Below are positions 34,979 through 49,900 of a stretch of DNA of 64,000 nucleotides, in pieces. Origin of the DNA: Rhodococcus oxybenzonivorans (lineage in GTDB: Bacteria; Actinomycetota; Actinomycetes; Mycobacteriales; Mycobacteriaceae); NCBI RefSeq assembly GCF_003130705.1, contig NZ_CP021354.1, positions 5,146,001 through 5,210,000 of the forward strand. Reading direction: 5' to 3'. The notes beneath the pieces are model-generated. The model saw only the letters and a list, made by a program, of their open reading frames with translations. It did no database searches and was not told where the DNA came from. A program made the translations under genes and the position numbers. The number at the start of each line of letters is the position of its first letter. Within the stretch, counting starts at the first letter, position 1.

Positions 34979-37900
34979 TCCGGTCGATCGCGCGTGGTCC
35001 AGCCAGCGCGCGAGGCCGGCCGCGGTCGGGTTCTCGAACAACGCCCGCCACGCCACGCTCACCCCGAACGCCGCAGAGAGCCGGCCGGCCACCGCGGTGG
35101 CGGAGAGCGAATCACCACCGAGGTCGAAGAAACTGTGGTTCGCGCCGGGCAGGTCGACACCGAGGACATCGGCGAAGACACCTGCCACCAACTCTTCGGT
35201 GATCGTTCGCGGGGGCAGCACATCCACCGGCTGCGTGGCAGGCAGCTGCAGCGCGCGCACGTCCAGTTTGCCGTTGGCGGTCAGCGGTAGGGACTCGAGC
35301 ACCACCATTCTCGGCGGCACGAGGTACGCGGGCAGTTGTTCGGCCAGGCGCTCCGTCAACGACGCCGGGTTCAGGTCGGTGCCGGTGACGAAGGCGGTCA
35401 GTTCGCCGTCACGCAGAAGCACCGCGGCCTGCTCGACTCCGGTGAGCCGGAGCAGCCCGGCCTCCACCTCGGCGGGTTCGATCCGCATGCCCCGCACCTT
35501 CACCTGCCGGTCCACGCGGCCGACGAACGACAACGTGCTGTCTGCGCGGCGATGCACCAGGTCGCCGGTGCGGTATCTGCGCGAGCCACCCTCGGCAGCA
35601 ACGAAGCTCGCCGCGGTGAGGCCGGGCTCGTCCAGGTATCCCCGGGCCAGACCGGGACCCGACAGATACAGCTCGCCGATGCCGCCCACCGGTACCGGCT
35701 GCAGGCGGGAATCCAGCACGGTCGCCGTGGTGCCGGCAATGGGTGCGCCGATCGTCACGTTCCCGTCCACCTCGGCGAGCGTGGCCACCACGGTGGATTC
35801 GGTCGGCCCGTAGGCGTTGAGCATCAGTCGCCCGGCACTCCACATTTCGGCCGATTCGGTGCGCAACGCCTCACCACCCACCGCTACCACGCGAAGCGAG
35901 TCGAGCCCGTCGGGATCGAGGGTTGCGAGCACTGCGGGTGTGGAGAGGTAGTGGGTCACGTACTGGTCCGACAGGAAGCGCTGCAACTCGGGGCCCGCGT
36001 ACACGTCGGGCGGGGCGCACACTAGGCAGGCGCCCGACCCGAACGCCAGCAGCATCTCGAGGAGCGCCGCATCGAACGCGGGATTGTATCCATGCAGTAC
36101 GCGAGAGTCGGGCGTCACCCGGTAGCGCTGCACGACTTCGGCGGCCAGTGATGCGACCCCGCTGTGAGTGACGGCCACGCCTTTCGGGGCTCCCGTGGAC
36201 CCGGAGGTGTAGATGACGTACGCCAGTCCCCGTGCGGAGTCCCGATAGGTCGCGGTGGCGGCGATTGCCCGGTTCGGGCTGGGCACGTAGGCGGCGCCCG
36301 TCTTGGTGACGGCCCATAACTCGATGATGAAGTCGACGGATCGCGGCAGGTCGATCGGCAGCATCCACCCGGGACCGAAGCCATCGGCAACCAGTTCGCG
36401 AGCGCGCGCGTCCGACTGCCGGTCGAGTTCGCGATACGTCAACGTCCGGGTGCCGTCGGTGACCGCGGGGCTGCCGGGGTACGCGGCAGCGGTCGAGGTC
36501 AAAATTTCGGAAAGCGTGCGTTCCTCCGCGGCGGGCCCACCACCGAGCCGTTCCGCGCCGGTGAGCGCGATGTCGCCGGTGGCCACCTCGGGGTCGTCGG
36601 CGACAGCTTCGAGCATCCGGACGAGTTCTTCGGCCAGCGACTGAACGGTGGCGTGGTCGAACAGATCCTGCGCGTACGCCACGGCGCCCGTCATACCGGC
36701 GGGGTCGGCGCCGTCCCACTGCTCGGTGAGGGTGACGTGGAGATCGAATTTGACTGTCCCGGTGTCGACTTCCTCCGCTTGCACGTCGAGGCCGGACATC
36801 CGCACGGTGGGGGGCCGCAGGTTTTCCAGCGCCAGCGCGACCTGCGGGACACGGCCACCGAGAAGGTCGGCGATCACCTCGAACGGGACCTCGGCGGTGT
36901 CGAAGGCCTCTACGTCGAAGTCCCGCACCTGGGCCAGGAGACCGGTGAACGGCATGTCCGGCTCCACCTGCGCGCGCAGGGCGAGGGTATTCACGAACAT
37001 CCCCACCGCCGCATCCAGCGCCGGGTCCCCGCGGCCGGCGACGGCGGTGGCGATGGTGATGTCACGCTGGTCGCCGAATCGCGCGAGCAGCACGGCCAGC
37101 GCGGCGTGCAGCACCATGAACGGAGTGGCCCGGTGTTCGTGTGCCAGCCGGTGGACCGCCTGCTGCACCGGAGCCGGGACGGAGAACCGCACCATCCCGG
37201 CCGTGTCCGTGGACGCGCTCGTGCGGGGCCGGTCCACCGGGAACGGGGCGACCGATTCCGCACCCGCCAATGCGACCCGCCAGTGATCGACGCCGCGGGC
37301 CCCATACGCACTGCTCAGCAGCTCTTCCTCCCAGAGCGCATAGTCGGCGTACTGCACGGTTGCCGGCTCCCACTCCGGAGCGGTATCCGCGCGACGAGCC
37401 GCATAGGCGGCGAGCACGTCGGCCACCAGCGGAGCGAGGGACCAGCCGTCGGCGGCAATGTGGTGAAGGACGATCACCAGCACGTGGACGTCGGGTGCTA
37501 CTCGCAGCAGTTGCACCCGCAGTGGTGGCTGGGCGGTGAGGTCGAATGGTGCGCGTGCGAGTCGCGTGACCGCGGCGGCCACACCCGAGGCGTCCACGTC
37601 GCGAGGTGCGAGGTCCAGTGCGACGCGAGGCGTGATGTCCTGCCAGGGCGACTCCCCCGGCTCCGACGGATACCGGGTACGCAGCACCTCATGGCGGGCA
37701 ATCACGTCGCCGAGTGCGGTGGCCAACGCCGTCACGTGCAGGTCACCTGCGAGCCGCACCGTGGCAGGGAGGTTGTAGGTGGCAGATTCCGGGTTGCGTC
37801 GATTCCACCCCCACATGCGGTATTGGCTCCGGGACAGCGGGATCCGGTCCGGTCGCGGCCGGGCTCCCAGTGCGGGGCGCAGGCCCGGCGCGGGCACCGC

Positions 37901-40900
37901 CGTGTCGAGGGCTCCGGCGAGCTCCGCGACGGTGGGATGGGCGAAGAGGGTGCGCAGCGGAACCGGGACGCCGACGGCGTCGGTGAGCCGCGCCGTCAGT
38001 TGTGTTGCAAGCAGGGAGTTTCCGCCGGTATCAAAGAAGTGCGTTGACCTGCCCGCCTCCTCGATCCCGAGAACGTCCGCGAACACGTCGGCGACCGTCC
38101 GCTCGGTGTCGGTGTTCGGCGGCTCGAGCTCACCGGTACCGAGGTCTGGGACGGGGAGCGCACGGACGTTCAGCTTCCCGTTGCTCAGCGGAGGCGGCGA
38201 GTCGAGCACCACGACAGAGGCCGGAACCAGATACGACGGCAACACTTCGGCGAGGCGGCGGCGCAGCACCACGGTATCCAGCTCGGCGCGCGGCAGGACG
38301 TACGACGTCAGCACGTCGTGGCCGGTGGGCGTGGTGCGCACGACGGTGGCGGCGAAGTCCACGTCGACGAGCCCGGCGATGGCAGTGTCGATCTCGCCGG
38401 GCTCGATGCGTACGCCGCGCACCTTGACCTGAGCGTCGTTCCGGCCGAGGAATTCGAGTACATGACGGTCCCCGGCCGCCTTCCACCGCACGAGGTCACC
38501 GGTGCGGTACCGGCGCCTGCCGTCGGCGGAGGCCACGAACCTCTCGGCCGTGAGTCCCGGTTGCCCGGCATAACCACGGGCGAGGCCCGGGCCCTCGAGG
38601 TAGAGCTCGCCGGGCATCCCCACCGGAACCGGACGCATCCGCTCGTCGAGCACGACGACCTCGAAGCCCGGCACGGGTTCACCGATCGGCACGGACTCGC
38701 CCCGACGGAGGGGGCCGGTGGCGATCGCGTACATGGTCGCCTCGGCCGGTCCGTAACCGTTGATCATTCGGCGGCCGGGCGCCCACCGATCCACCAGGGC
38801 GGTACCCAGACGTTCGCCGCCCAGCATGATCATCCGCAGGTGCGGCAATTCGCGCGAACCGATCGTGGCCAGCGCCGTCGGGGTGATGCAGGCGTGTGTG
38901 ATTCGCTCCCGTTCCAGCAGATCGCCCAGTGCGGGGCCTGCGAACTCCGCGTCGGAGGCGACGACCAGGGTGGCCGCCGACGCACCCGCGACGAGGATCT
39001 CGAGCAACGCCATGTCGAAGCCGGCGGCCGCGCGGTGCAGCATCCGGGACCCAGGGCCGGCGGCATAGCGCTGGGCGACGTCCATGTCGAGTGCGGCAAG
39101 GCCGCCGTGCGTCACCACTACTGCCTTGGGAGCGCCCGTGGTGCCGGAGGTGAACACCACGTAGGCGGGCTGGTCCGGGTGGACGCGGGGTCGGACCATC
39201 GCACCCGCCGACGTGTCCGCGTGCGTGTGGGGTTCCACCCAGGTGATCTCGTCGCCGAGGGTCGCCGAGCCCACGCCGAGAGTGGTACCCGCCGCGGCGA
39301 GCATTGCGTGTATTCGCGCGCTCGGCAGATCAGGATCGACAAGTACGGGTGCCGCACCGGTTTTCGCGATCGCCCACAACCCCACCACGGACTCCGTCGA
39401 TCGCGGTACCGACCATGCCACCGTCGTGCCGGGACGGGCGCCCAGTTTCTGCAGCTCCCGCGCCAACCCCTCCGACTGCAGGTCGAGCTGCCGGTAGGTG
39501 ACGGACCTCTCGCCGTCCTGCACCGCGACTGCGCCGGGAGCCAGCACCGCCCCGCGGGTGAGGATGTGGTGCAGCGGGACGGGTGCGGGTGCGGCGGGGC
39601 CACGGGCTGGGGCGAGGGCTGCGCGTTCGGCGGGACTGGACAGGTCCACGTCGCCGACCCGCTGATCGGGGTCTGCGGTGACCGACCCGAGTAGTCGGAC
39701 GAGTTGGTCGGCGAAACCGAGGATCGTCGAGCGGTCGAACAGCGCTGCGTCATACCCGAATTCGAGGTGCATGCGCGCACCCGGCGCTGCCTCGGTGGCG
39801 GTGAGCTGGAGGTCGAAGTTCGCGGGATGCGCTGTCGGCGTCATCGGTGTGACGTCGACGCCGGGCAACGTGAAGTGTCCCGGACGATGCCGCTGCATCG
39901 ACAGCGCCACTTGGAACAGCGGATGATGCGACGTCGAGCGGGCGGGATTGAGCAGTTCCACCAGGGTCTCGAACGGCATGTCGGCGTGCGTGTACGCGGC
40001 GACGTCCTGGGTGTGAACGTGGGCCAAGATCTCGGCGAAGCTGGCGGAGGGATCGATCTGCGTGCGCAGCACCAGCGTTCCGGCGAACATGCCGACGACG
40101 TCGTCGAGTTGGGGGTCGGTGCGCCCTGCGACGGCGGTGCCGATCGGGACGTCCCGGCTGCCGCTGTACCTCGAGAGCAGCACGGCCAGCGCGGCATGCA
40201 ACACCATGAACGTGGTGGCCCGTCCGGTACGCGCCAGGGCGACGATGCCGTCGTGCAAGGCCTCGTCCAGCTCCACGGAGTGGACGGCTCCGCGGCCGGA
40301 GGGTGCCGTGGGACGCGGGTGGTCGACGGGCAGCGTCACCTGTTCCGGCAGATCGGCCAGCGTCTCGAGCCAGTACTCCCGGCCGGGATCGTTCAGCATG
40401 GTGCGCTGCCACACGCTGTAGTCGCTGTACTGCACCGGCAGGGGCGACCACTCGGGGCTGCGACCCTCGAGCCGCGCACGGTAGGCGACGGCGGTGTCGC
40501 GGATCAGGGTGCCGAGCGACCAACCGTCGGCGGCGATGTGGTGGACAACCAGCGCCAGCACGTGTGCGTCGGCACCGACGCGATACACACGCCCCCGAAC
40601 GGGAGGTGCGGCGGCGACGTCGAATCCGGTGTCGACGAGTGCCCGCACGTGGGCGTCGAGTGCGTCGGCGGGAATGGCGACCGGAGCCAGGTCGAGGGGT
40701 ACCGAGTCGGCCGCGAGCAGCACCTGATGCACCCCCTCGGCGTCGGACGGGTACACCGTGCGCAGGGTCCGGTGCCGCTCGAGCAGGTCCCGGGCCGCGG
40801 CCGCAAAGGCTGTGGTGTCCAGTTCGCCGTCGAGGCGGAGGAGGATCGGTATGTTGTATCCTGCTGCGCCGGTGTCGAATTGGTTGAGCACCCACATCCG

Positions 40901-43900
40901 CTGCTGTGCGGGCGAGAGCGGCACCCGGCCGTGTAACGGATCCGGTAGCAGGGCGGGTCGCCGACGCCCGGTGTGCGCGCGGTCCTCCACGCGGGCTGCC
41001 AGCTCGGCCACGGAGGGTGCTTCGAAGAGGTCGCGCACCGTGATGTCCGTGTCGAAGACGGCACTCACCCGAGTCGCGACCCGGGTGGCGATCAGCGAAT
41101 TGCCGCCCAGTTCGAACAGGCTTCGGCGGATGTCGACCTCGGGCGAGCCGAGCAGTTCGGCGAAGATGCCGGCGACCACTTCCTCGATCGGGCCGTGCGG
41201 CACCTGCCACTCGTCGGCGGTCACGTCCGGTTCTGGCAGTGCGCGCCGGTCGACTTTGCCGTTGTGCGTCAGGGGGATCGACGGCACCGCAATGATCGCT
41301 CCGGGCACCATGTACTCGGGCAGGAGTGCGCGTAGGTGCCGCGTGAGTGCGGCCGGCTCCGCAGCGGCCACCACGTACGCCACCAATTGTTCGCCGATGC
41401 TCCTGGAGCGCAACACAACTACCGCACCGTCGACGTCGTCGTGACGCAGTAGCGCCGCCTCGATCTCGCCGGGTTCGATGCGGTAGCCGTGGAACTCAAC
41501 CTGCGAGTCTGCCCGGCCGAGGTAGTCGAGTTCTCCGTCGGCACGCCGGCGGGCGAGGTCTCCCGTGCGGTACATGCCGGCACCGGGCGTGAAGGGGTCG
41601 GCCACGAACCGCTGGGCGGTCAAGCCCGGCCGGCCGAAATAGCCGCGGGACACCTGCGGGCCCGCGACGTACAGTTCGCCGACGGTTCCCGGTGGCACGG
41701 GCCGCAACGAGGTGTCCAATACGTACGTTCGCATTCCCGGGATGGCCCGGCCGAGCGAAGCCCTACCGTCGCCGACACCGAGATCGGTGTGGGTGACGTG
41801 CACAGTGGTTTCGGTGATTCCGAACATGTTGACAGCGCGAACCGACGGGTGCCGCGCGAGCCACGGTGACACCAGCGCGAGGTCGAGCGCCTCCCCACCG
41901 AAGATCAGCAGTCGCACTGTGTCGGTCACGTCGTAGTCGGCCAGCTGGCCGAACGCGGACGGCGTCTGATTGAGCACCGTCACCCCCTCGCGGCTCAGCA
42001 GTTCCGCGAAGTCGCGCGGCGAACGGGCCACGTCGTGATCCACCAGCACCAGCCGCCCACCGGTGGTGAGCGCTCCCCACATCTCCCACACCGAGAAGTC
42101 GAAAGCGTGGGAATGGAACATGGTCCACACGTCGCCGGCGCCGAAGTCGAATTCTCGGCACGTATTCGCCAGCAGCCACAGCACATTGGCATGCGAGACC
42201 AGCACACCCTTGGGCTCTCCGGTGGAGCCGGAGGTGTAGATCAGGTAGGCGCCCTGCGCCTGTGAGTGGTTAAGGAGTCCCTGCACTCGTGAACCACTCA
42301 CAGGCGCAGCCTCGAGGAGGACAACCGGGCAGGACACCTCGGGCAGGTTCGCGGCGTCTGCGGCGGAGGTCAGCAGCACGGTGGGTGATGCGTCCGAGAG
42401 GAGGTAACGCACGCGTTCGGCCGGGTAGTCGACGTCGACGGGGAGGTACACCCCGCCGGCACGGACAACGGCGAGCAGCGCCGCGATGAGATCCACCGAC
42501 CGCGACAGCGCCACGGCGACGACGTCTTCGGGCCCCACCCCGGCCTCCGACAGCGCTGCGGCCAGTTCGGCGGACCGCCGGTCCAGGTCCCCGTAGGTCA
42601 GGGTGGTGTCGCCGTCGGTAACGGCGACGGCGTTCGGGTTCTCGGCGACGCGCTGCGCGAAGAGTTCCGCCAGCGACTCCACCGTCGGTGCGACGCCTTC
42701 GGCGCCTCCGACGAGGGCCCTCTGCTCGTCCGCGGTCAGCACGTCGATGGCGCCGACGTCGGCATGGGGTCGGTCGGTGACCGCACGCAGGATCCGCAGC
42801 AGTCGCTGCACCCACTGCTCGACGGTGTGCTGATCGAACAGCTCGGTGGGGAAGGTGAACACGCCGTCGAGACCGGCGGGGCTTCCGTCGGGTGTGCGCC
42901 GGTCGCGCAACGACACCTCGAGGTCGAAGCGGCTGATCCCGGTGCCTGCCTCGCGGCCCCGGACGACGAGACCGGGCAGTTCCGGCAGCCGGTCTGCGCC
43001 GCCGTCCCCGAAGTTCTCGAACGCCAGCATCACCTGGAACAACGGATGGTGACCCGCTGACCGGGCCGGGGCGAGCGCGTCGACCACGAGGTCGAACGGC
43101 ACCTCGGAGTGCGCGAACGCCGCGATGTCGGTCTCCCGCACGGACGCCAGCAGTTGCGCGAACGTCGAGCGCGCATCCACCCGGCTGCGCAAGGCAACGG
43201 TGCCGACGAACATTCCGACCACGTCGTCCAGCGCGGGGTCGGTGCGACCCGACGTGGGGGTTCCCACAGCGAAGTCGTCCGCCCCGGTCAGCTTGGACAG
43301 CAACACGGCCAGCGCCGCGTGCATCACCATGAAGAGGGTGGAGTTCTGTTGCTGCGCCAGCTCTTCGAGTGCGCGGTGTAGTTCGGCAGGCACCGCGAAC
43401 GGAGCGATCCCGGCGGTCCCCTGCAGGGTGCCGGGACGTGTCCGGTCGGTGGGCAGCGGCAGAAGTGTGGGCATGTCCTGCAACGCCCCGGCCCAGTACT
43501 CGAGCTCGCGGTGCGCGAGGCTGTCGGGATCGGCGGGGTCGCCGAGCACCTCACGTTGCCAACGCGCGTAGTCGGTGTACTGCACGGGCAACGCCGGCCA
43601 CGAAGGCGCCTGCCGGACGAGCCGGGCCTCGTACGCGGTGGTGAGGTCCCGGACCAGTGGGCCGAACGACAACCCGTCGACGGCTACGTGGTGCAGCACG
43701 ACGGCAAGGGTGTAGCGCTCCGGAGCCCTTTCGAACAGGGCCAGGTGCACGGGCCGCTCGACCGCGAGGTCGAAGCCCTCGGCGGCGAGGGAGGCGATGG
43801 CCTCGTCCACGGCTTCTTCCGAGATGCGAACCGGTGTCAGCTCCACCCCGGGCGGGCCGACCGTCTGGACGACGCCGGTGTCGGTGACCGTGAACACGGT

Positions 43901-46900
43901 GCGCAGCGTGGCGTGCCGCTCGACGACATCGATGAGCGCCCACCGCAATGCCTCGACATCGAGTGCACCGTCGAGGTCGACAGCGAATGGCACGTTGTAC
44001 GCGGCAGACCCCGGTGCGAGCTGGCCCAGCAGCCACAACCGTTGTTGCGCGAAGGCCACCGGCGCCGGACCGTCGGTGTCGCGGGCCACGAGCGGCGGCC
44101 GCGCGTCCCCGCCCTCGGCGATCAGCGCGGCGAGGCCGGCGACGGTCGGCTGGTCGAACAGGTGACGCACCCCGACGCGCACTCCCGTCACCGACGACAG
44201 CCGCGACACCACCCGGGTAGCGGACAACGAGTTGCCGCCCAGCGCGAAGAAGTCGGTGTCGGCTCCCACCTCGGGCACACCGAGTACCTCGGCGACCGCA
44301 TCGGCCACCACCTGTTCGAGCGGGGTCTGCGGTGGACGCGTCGACGACGTCGGCAGTTCCGGGTCGGGAAGCGCGGACCGGTCGACCTTTCCGCTCACCG
44401 TCAACGGCAACCGGTCGAGCACGGTGACCGATGCGGGCACGAGGTAGCGCGGCAGTCGCTCGGCGACGTAGGCGCGCAGTGCCGCCGACTCCAGGGTGCC
44501 GCCGCTGACGTACGACGCCAGTTCGCCGCGGCGCGTCACCGTCACCGTCACCGCCGAATGAACTCCTGGCGCTGAAGCCAGCACCGCATCAACTTCACCC
44601 GGTTCTACGCGGAACCCACGAATCTTCACCTGACTGTCGGCGCGCCCGACAAACTCGAGCTCGCCGAATCGGTTCCACCGCACCAGGTCCCCGGTCCGGT
44701 ACATGCGTCCGCCGCCGTACGGGTCGGCCATGAAGGTGCGCGCGGTTGTACCCGGCCTGCCGACATATCCTTGAGCCAGACCGGGGCCCGAGAGGTACAG
44801 CTCCCCCACTACCCCGACGGGAACCGGCCGAAGTCGCGTATCCAAGACCACGGCCGACATCCCGTCGACGGGGCCGCCGATCGTGATGCGCGAGCCCGAC
44901 AGTTCCGCCGCCGTCGCCCAGATCGTCGTTTCCGTGGGGCCGTAGAGATTCAGCACCCTGCGTCCGGTTGACCACCGCGACACCAGTTCGGGTGGGCACA
45001 CGTCCCCGGCCACCGCGAGAACCTCGAGGGCGTCGAGTCCGCTCGGGTCGATCGTCGCCGGCACTGCCGGGGTCGATGTCCAGTGACTGATCCGCTCGCG
45101 CCGCAGAAGCTCGCGCAGTTCGTCTCCGCCGAAGACGCCGGGTGGAGCGATCACGAGCACGGCGCCGGTGGTGAACGCCAGGAGCATCTCGTGGATCGAC
45201 GCATCGAACATCGGGGACGCTGCGTGCAGCACCCGCGACTGCGGGGTGGCCCCGTAGAAGCGGCGCAGGGCGGCGGCATGACCGGACAGGCCGCGGTGGG
45301 TGACGACGACGCCCTTGGGTGTGCCGGTCGAGCCGGAGGTGTAGATCACGTAGGCGGGATGATCCACGGACAGCGGCCGAACCCGCTCGTCGTCGGACAC
45401 CGGAATCGGATCCGCGCCGGTGCCTGACAGGACCAGCGGAGTGATACCGCCGGGCACCAGCGAGGCGTCGAGTGTCAGCGCCGTGGTGACGCCCGCGTCG
45501 GCAAGAATCCGTGCGGTGCGTTCGGCCGGCTGGTCGACGTCGAGGGGCACGAATGCGGCACCGCTGCGCGCGATCGCCCACACCGCGATCACCGAGTCGA
45601 GCGAGCGCGGCATCATGATTGCGACCCGGTCACCGGGCCCGACACCGGCGGCGATCAGGCGGCGGGCCCACCCGTTGGACCGGGCATCCAGCTCGCGGTA
45701 GGTCAGTTCTTCGCTTCCGCACCGGGCAGCGACCCCGGTCCGGTCAGCCGCCAACAGCTCCGGAAGCGTCTGTGGTGCCGGGGCTTTCGGGCCACGGGAC
45801 GGAACCAGGGCGGCCGCCTCGGCGGGTGTCACCCACTCGAGGTCGCCCAGTGTCCGGGAAGGATCCGCCACCACCGTGGACAGAATGTGGTGCAGCAGCT
45901 CCGACCACCGGGCGATGGTGGCCGAGTCGAACAGTTCCGCCGGGTACACGAGGTCACCGTCGAGTCCGGCAGCTGCCCCGTCGTCGGCCCGCATTTCGCG
46001 CAGGGACAGTTCGAGGTCGTACCGGCTGACGGCGCTCTCGATGTTGCGGCGACGGACGGCGACGTCGTCGAGCAGCAACTCTGTTTCGCCGAAGTTCTGG
46101 TACGCGAGCATCACCTGGAACAGCGGGTGATGGGTTGCCGACCGCACGGGAGCGACGGCGTCCACCACCTGATCGAACGGCAGGTCGGCGTGGGCGAACG
46201 CCTCGAGGTCGGTGTCCCGGACGGCCGCCAAAAACTCGGTGAACGTCTGTCGGTGATCGACGCGTGTGCGCAGCACTACCGTTCCGGCGAACATCCCCAC
46301 CAGGTCGTCGAGCGCCGGGTCCGGTCGTCCGGACGTTGGGGTGCCCACGGCGATGTCTTCGCTTCCGCTGAGTACGGCGAGGGTTAGCGCCAACGCGCTG
46401 TGCACCACCATGAAGGGGGTGACCCCGCAGCTACGGGCCACGGCGTCCACGGCGCCGTGCAATTCGGCGTCCACCGTGAACGCGACCCGTCCGGCAGTCC
46501 GGGTGGCCGCCGGCATCCGTGGGCGGTCGGTCGGCAGCTCGAGCAGCTCGGGAGTTCCCTGCAGTCGCTCGGACCAGTACGCGACGTCCGCCGGCGCCGT
46601 GGTGGCAGACACCGATCGCTGCCACTGTGCGAACCGCCCGTAGCCCACCGGCAGTTCAGGCCACCCCGGTTCGCGTCCGGCACGCCGCGCCGCATACGCC
46701 GTCATCAAGTCGCGGGTCAGCGGGCCGAACGACAGTCCGTCCACCGCGATGTGGTGCGCCGCGACGGCGACGGTGTAGCACTCCGGTGCGCGTTCGAAGA
46801 TCCGAATCCGTACGGGCACTTCGCGGGTGAGGTCGAATCCGCGGCTGCCCAGGGCCGCGAGTGCGTCGTCGAGCGTGCCGGAGGCGACGACGATCGGCGA

Positions 46901-49900
46901 CAGGTCCAGATCGACCGGCCGCGCCACCTGTACCACATCGGATGCGGTGTCCTCGAACACCGAATGCAGCGGCTCGTGCCGCCCGACCACGTCGCGTACG
47001 GCTGCGGCGAGAGCACCCACATCGACCGGTCCGTCGAGGTCGATCGCGAAGGGAACCACATAGTCGGGTGAGCCGGGGTTCATCTGCTCGTGTAACCACA
47101 GCCTCTCCTGCGCGGGTGCGAGGGGTGAGGCACCTCGGTCTCCGGTGGGAGGTTCGTCGACGAGGGGCGGCAGAGCAGCGGCGGAGCGCGCGTCCTCCAG
47201 TCGGCCCGCAAGTTGGGCGACGGTCGGTGCGTCGAACACATCGCGGACGCTGACCCGGCGGTTCAACGCCGCCCTCAGTCGCGACACCAATCGGGTTGCG
47301 GTGAGCGAGCTTCCGCCGAGGGCGAAGAAGTCGGCGTCCGCATCGATCGAGGGCAGACCCAGCACGTCGGCGACCACCCCGGCGACGAGCTCTTCCAGTT
47401 GCCCGCGCGGTGCCCGGGCCGGAACCGGCGCGGGTGTGGGTGCGGGCAGGGCCTTCCGGTCGAGCTTCCCGCTGCTGGTCAGTGGCACCTCGTCGAGCAC
47501 GGTCACCGACGCGGGCACCATGTAGCCCGGCAAGCGTTCGCGCAGAAACTCCACCAGTGCCTGCGCATCGAGTTCCGCGCCGTGAACGTAGGACGCGAGC
47601 ACCGGTTCACCCGCGGCCGAGGTCCGCACCACCGTTGCCGCGGTGTCGACTCCGGGCGCGGACGCCAGCGCGGCGTCGACTTCGCCGAGTTCCACCCGGA
47701 ATCCGCGGATCTTCACCTGGTCGTCGGTTCGGCCCGCGAATTCGAGCCGATGGTCGCTGGTCCACCGGACCATGTCACCGGTTCGGTACATCCGGGAACC
47801 CGGACTTCCGTATGCGCTGGCGACGAATCGGCTTGCGGTCAAGGCGTATTGGCGGTGATAGCCGCGGGCGAGGCAGTCACCCGAGAGGTACAGCTCACCG
47901 ACGGCGCCGACGGGTACCGGCCTCAGTCGCTCGTCGAGCACCACGGCGGAGGTTCCCGCGTAGGGCGTGCCGATGGTGATGCGATCGCCGATGTGGAGCG
48001 GTTCTGCGCTGGTGCAGACGACGGTGGTTTCGGTGGGGCCGTAGCTGTTGAGGAGTACCCGGTCCGGTGCCCATCTGGTCACCAGTTCGGGTGGGCACGG
48101 CTCGCCGCAGACCTCGAGGACGCGGAGGTCGGCGAGGCTCTCCGGGTTCATCAGGCGCGGCACCGTCGGGGTGGTGAGGAAGTGGGTGACGCGCTCGCGG
48201 CGAAACAGTTCGGTGAGGTCGTCACCGTAGGTGTCGGGAGGCGCGATCACCACGGTGGCGCCGGCCGTGAAGGCCAGGAGTAGTTCTCCGACGGAGACGT
48301 CGAAAGACGGGGAGGCGACGTGCGCCACCCGGGAGTCGCGTCCGAGGTTGCGGTACTCGGCGTTTGCCGCCACCAGGGCGGCGAGTCCGCGGTGGGTTAC
48401 CGTAACGCCCTTCGGCATTCCGGTGGAGCCGGAGGTGTAGACGACGTAGGCGGGATGGTCGAGGTGCAACACGCGGGTGCGGTGCGGGTCGTCTATCGCG
48501 GTGCTCTCGCCCGTGAGATCTGCCGTGCCGATCCAGTCGATACCGTCCGGAACCACCGATGCATCCCGCGCGAGCACCACGTCGACTCCGGAGTCGCGGA
48601 GCATGTGCGTGATGCGCGGGGCAGGGTAGCCGGGGTCTATCGGCACGAACGCGGCACCGGATTTCGCGACGGCCCACATTGCCACGACGGACTCCGCGGA
48701 CCGGGGCACCATCACCGCCACCAGATCTTCAGGCCCGATGCCACGCGCAATCAGCCTGTGGGCCAATCGGTTCGAACGCTGGTCGAGTTCCGGGTAGGTC
48801 ATGTCGTTGCCGTCGAACCGCAGTGCGACACCGTCGGGGTTCAGCCCGTCGTGCAGGAGTCGCGGCAAGGTTCGCGCGGGAACCGCGGCACCGCCGGACG
48901 CCGGCACGAGTGCCGCCCGGTCGGCCGGACCGAGGAGGTCGATGTCACCGACCGGACGGGTCGGGTCACTCGCGACGGCGGCCAGGATCGTCTCCAATTG
49001 TCCCGCCCACCGGTTCACGGTCCCGTCGTCGAACAGTTCACGTGGGTACGTGATGACGCCGCGCAGACCGCCCGGATCGCCGTCGCCGGCCGGGAGTTCG
49101 TCCACGGTGATGTCGAGATCGAAGGCGCGGACGTGCGGTTCCTGTTCCCGCACACGGGCCGTGACCCCGTCGAGCTGGATCTCCGGGCCGATCGAATTCT
49201 GGTAGGCCAGCATCACCTGGAACAGCGGGTGTGCGTCTGTGGTCCGGGTGGAGAGCACCTCCTGTACCACCGAGTCGAACGACACGTCGGCGTTGGTGAA
49301 GGCTTCGAGGTCGGCGCGGCGGACGGTGCGCAACAGGTCGGTGAAAGTCGCGTCTGCCGCCACCGGGGTGCGCAGTACCACCGTGCCCACGAACATGCCG
49401 ACGATGCCGTCCAGCGCGGGGTCGGGGCGTCCGCCGGTGGCGGTGCCGACCGCGATGTCCTCGGTGCCGGTCAGTCCGCGCAGCAGTACGGCGAGCGCGG
49501 CGTGCAGCACCATGAACGCCGTGACGTCGTGCTCGCGCGCGAGGGCGAGCAGGCGCCGGTGCAGCTCGGGGTCGACCCGGAACTCGGCGCTTCCGGCGGT
49601 GAGAATTTGTGCGGACGGTGGCCGGGGACGATCCAGGGGAAGCGGAAGCACCTCGGGCAAGCCACGCAAAGTGTCTGCCCAGTAGTCGAGTTGGCGGCGG
49701 ACGAGGCTGACGGGGTCGTTCGGATCACCGAGAATGTCTTGCTGCCACCACGCGTAGTCGGTGTACTGCAGCGGCAACGGCTCCCACACCGGCGCTTGCC
49801 CTCGACGACGGTCGGCGTACGCGGCCGAGACATCCCGGACGAAGAGGGGAAGGGACAGACCGTCGATTGCGATGTGGTGCACCACTACCGACATCGTGTA

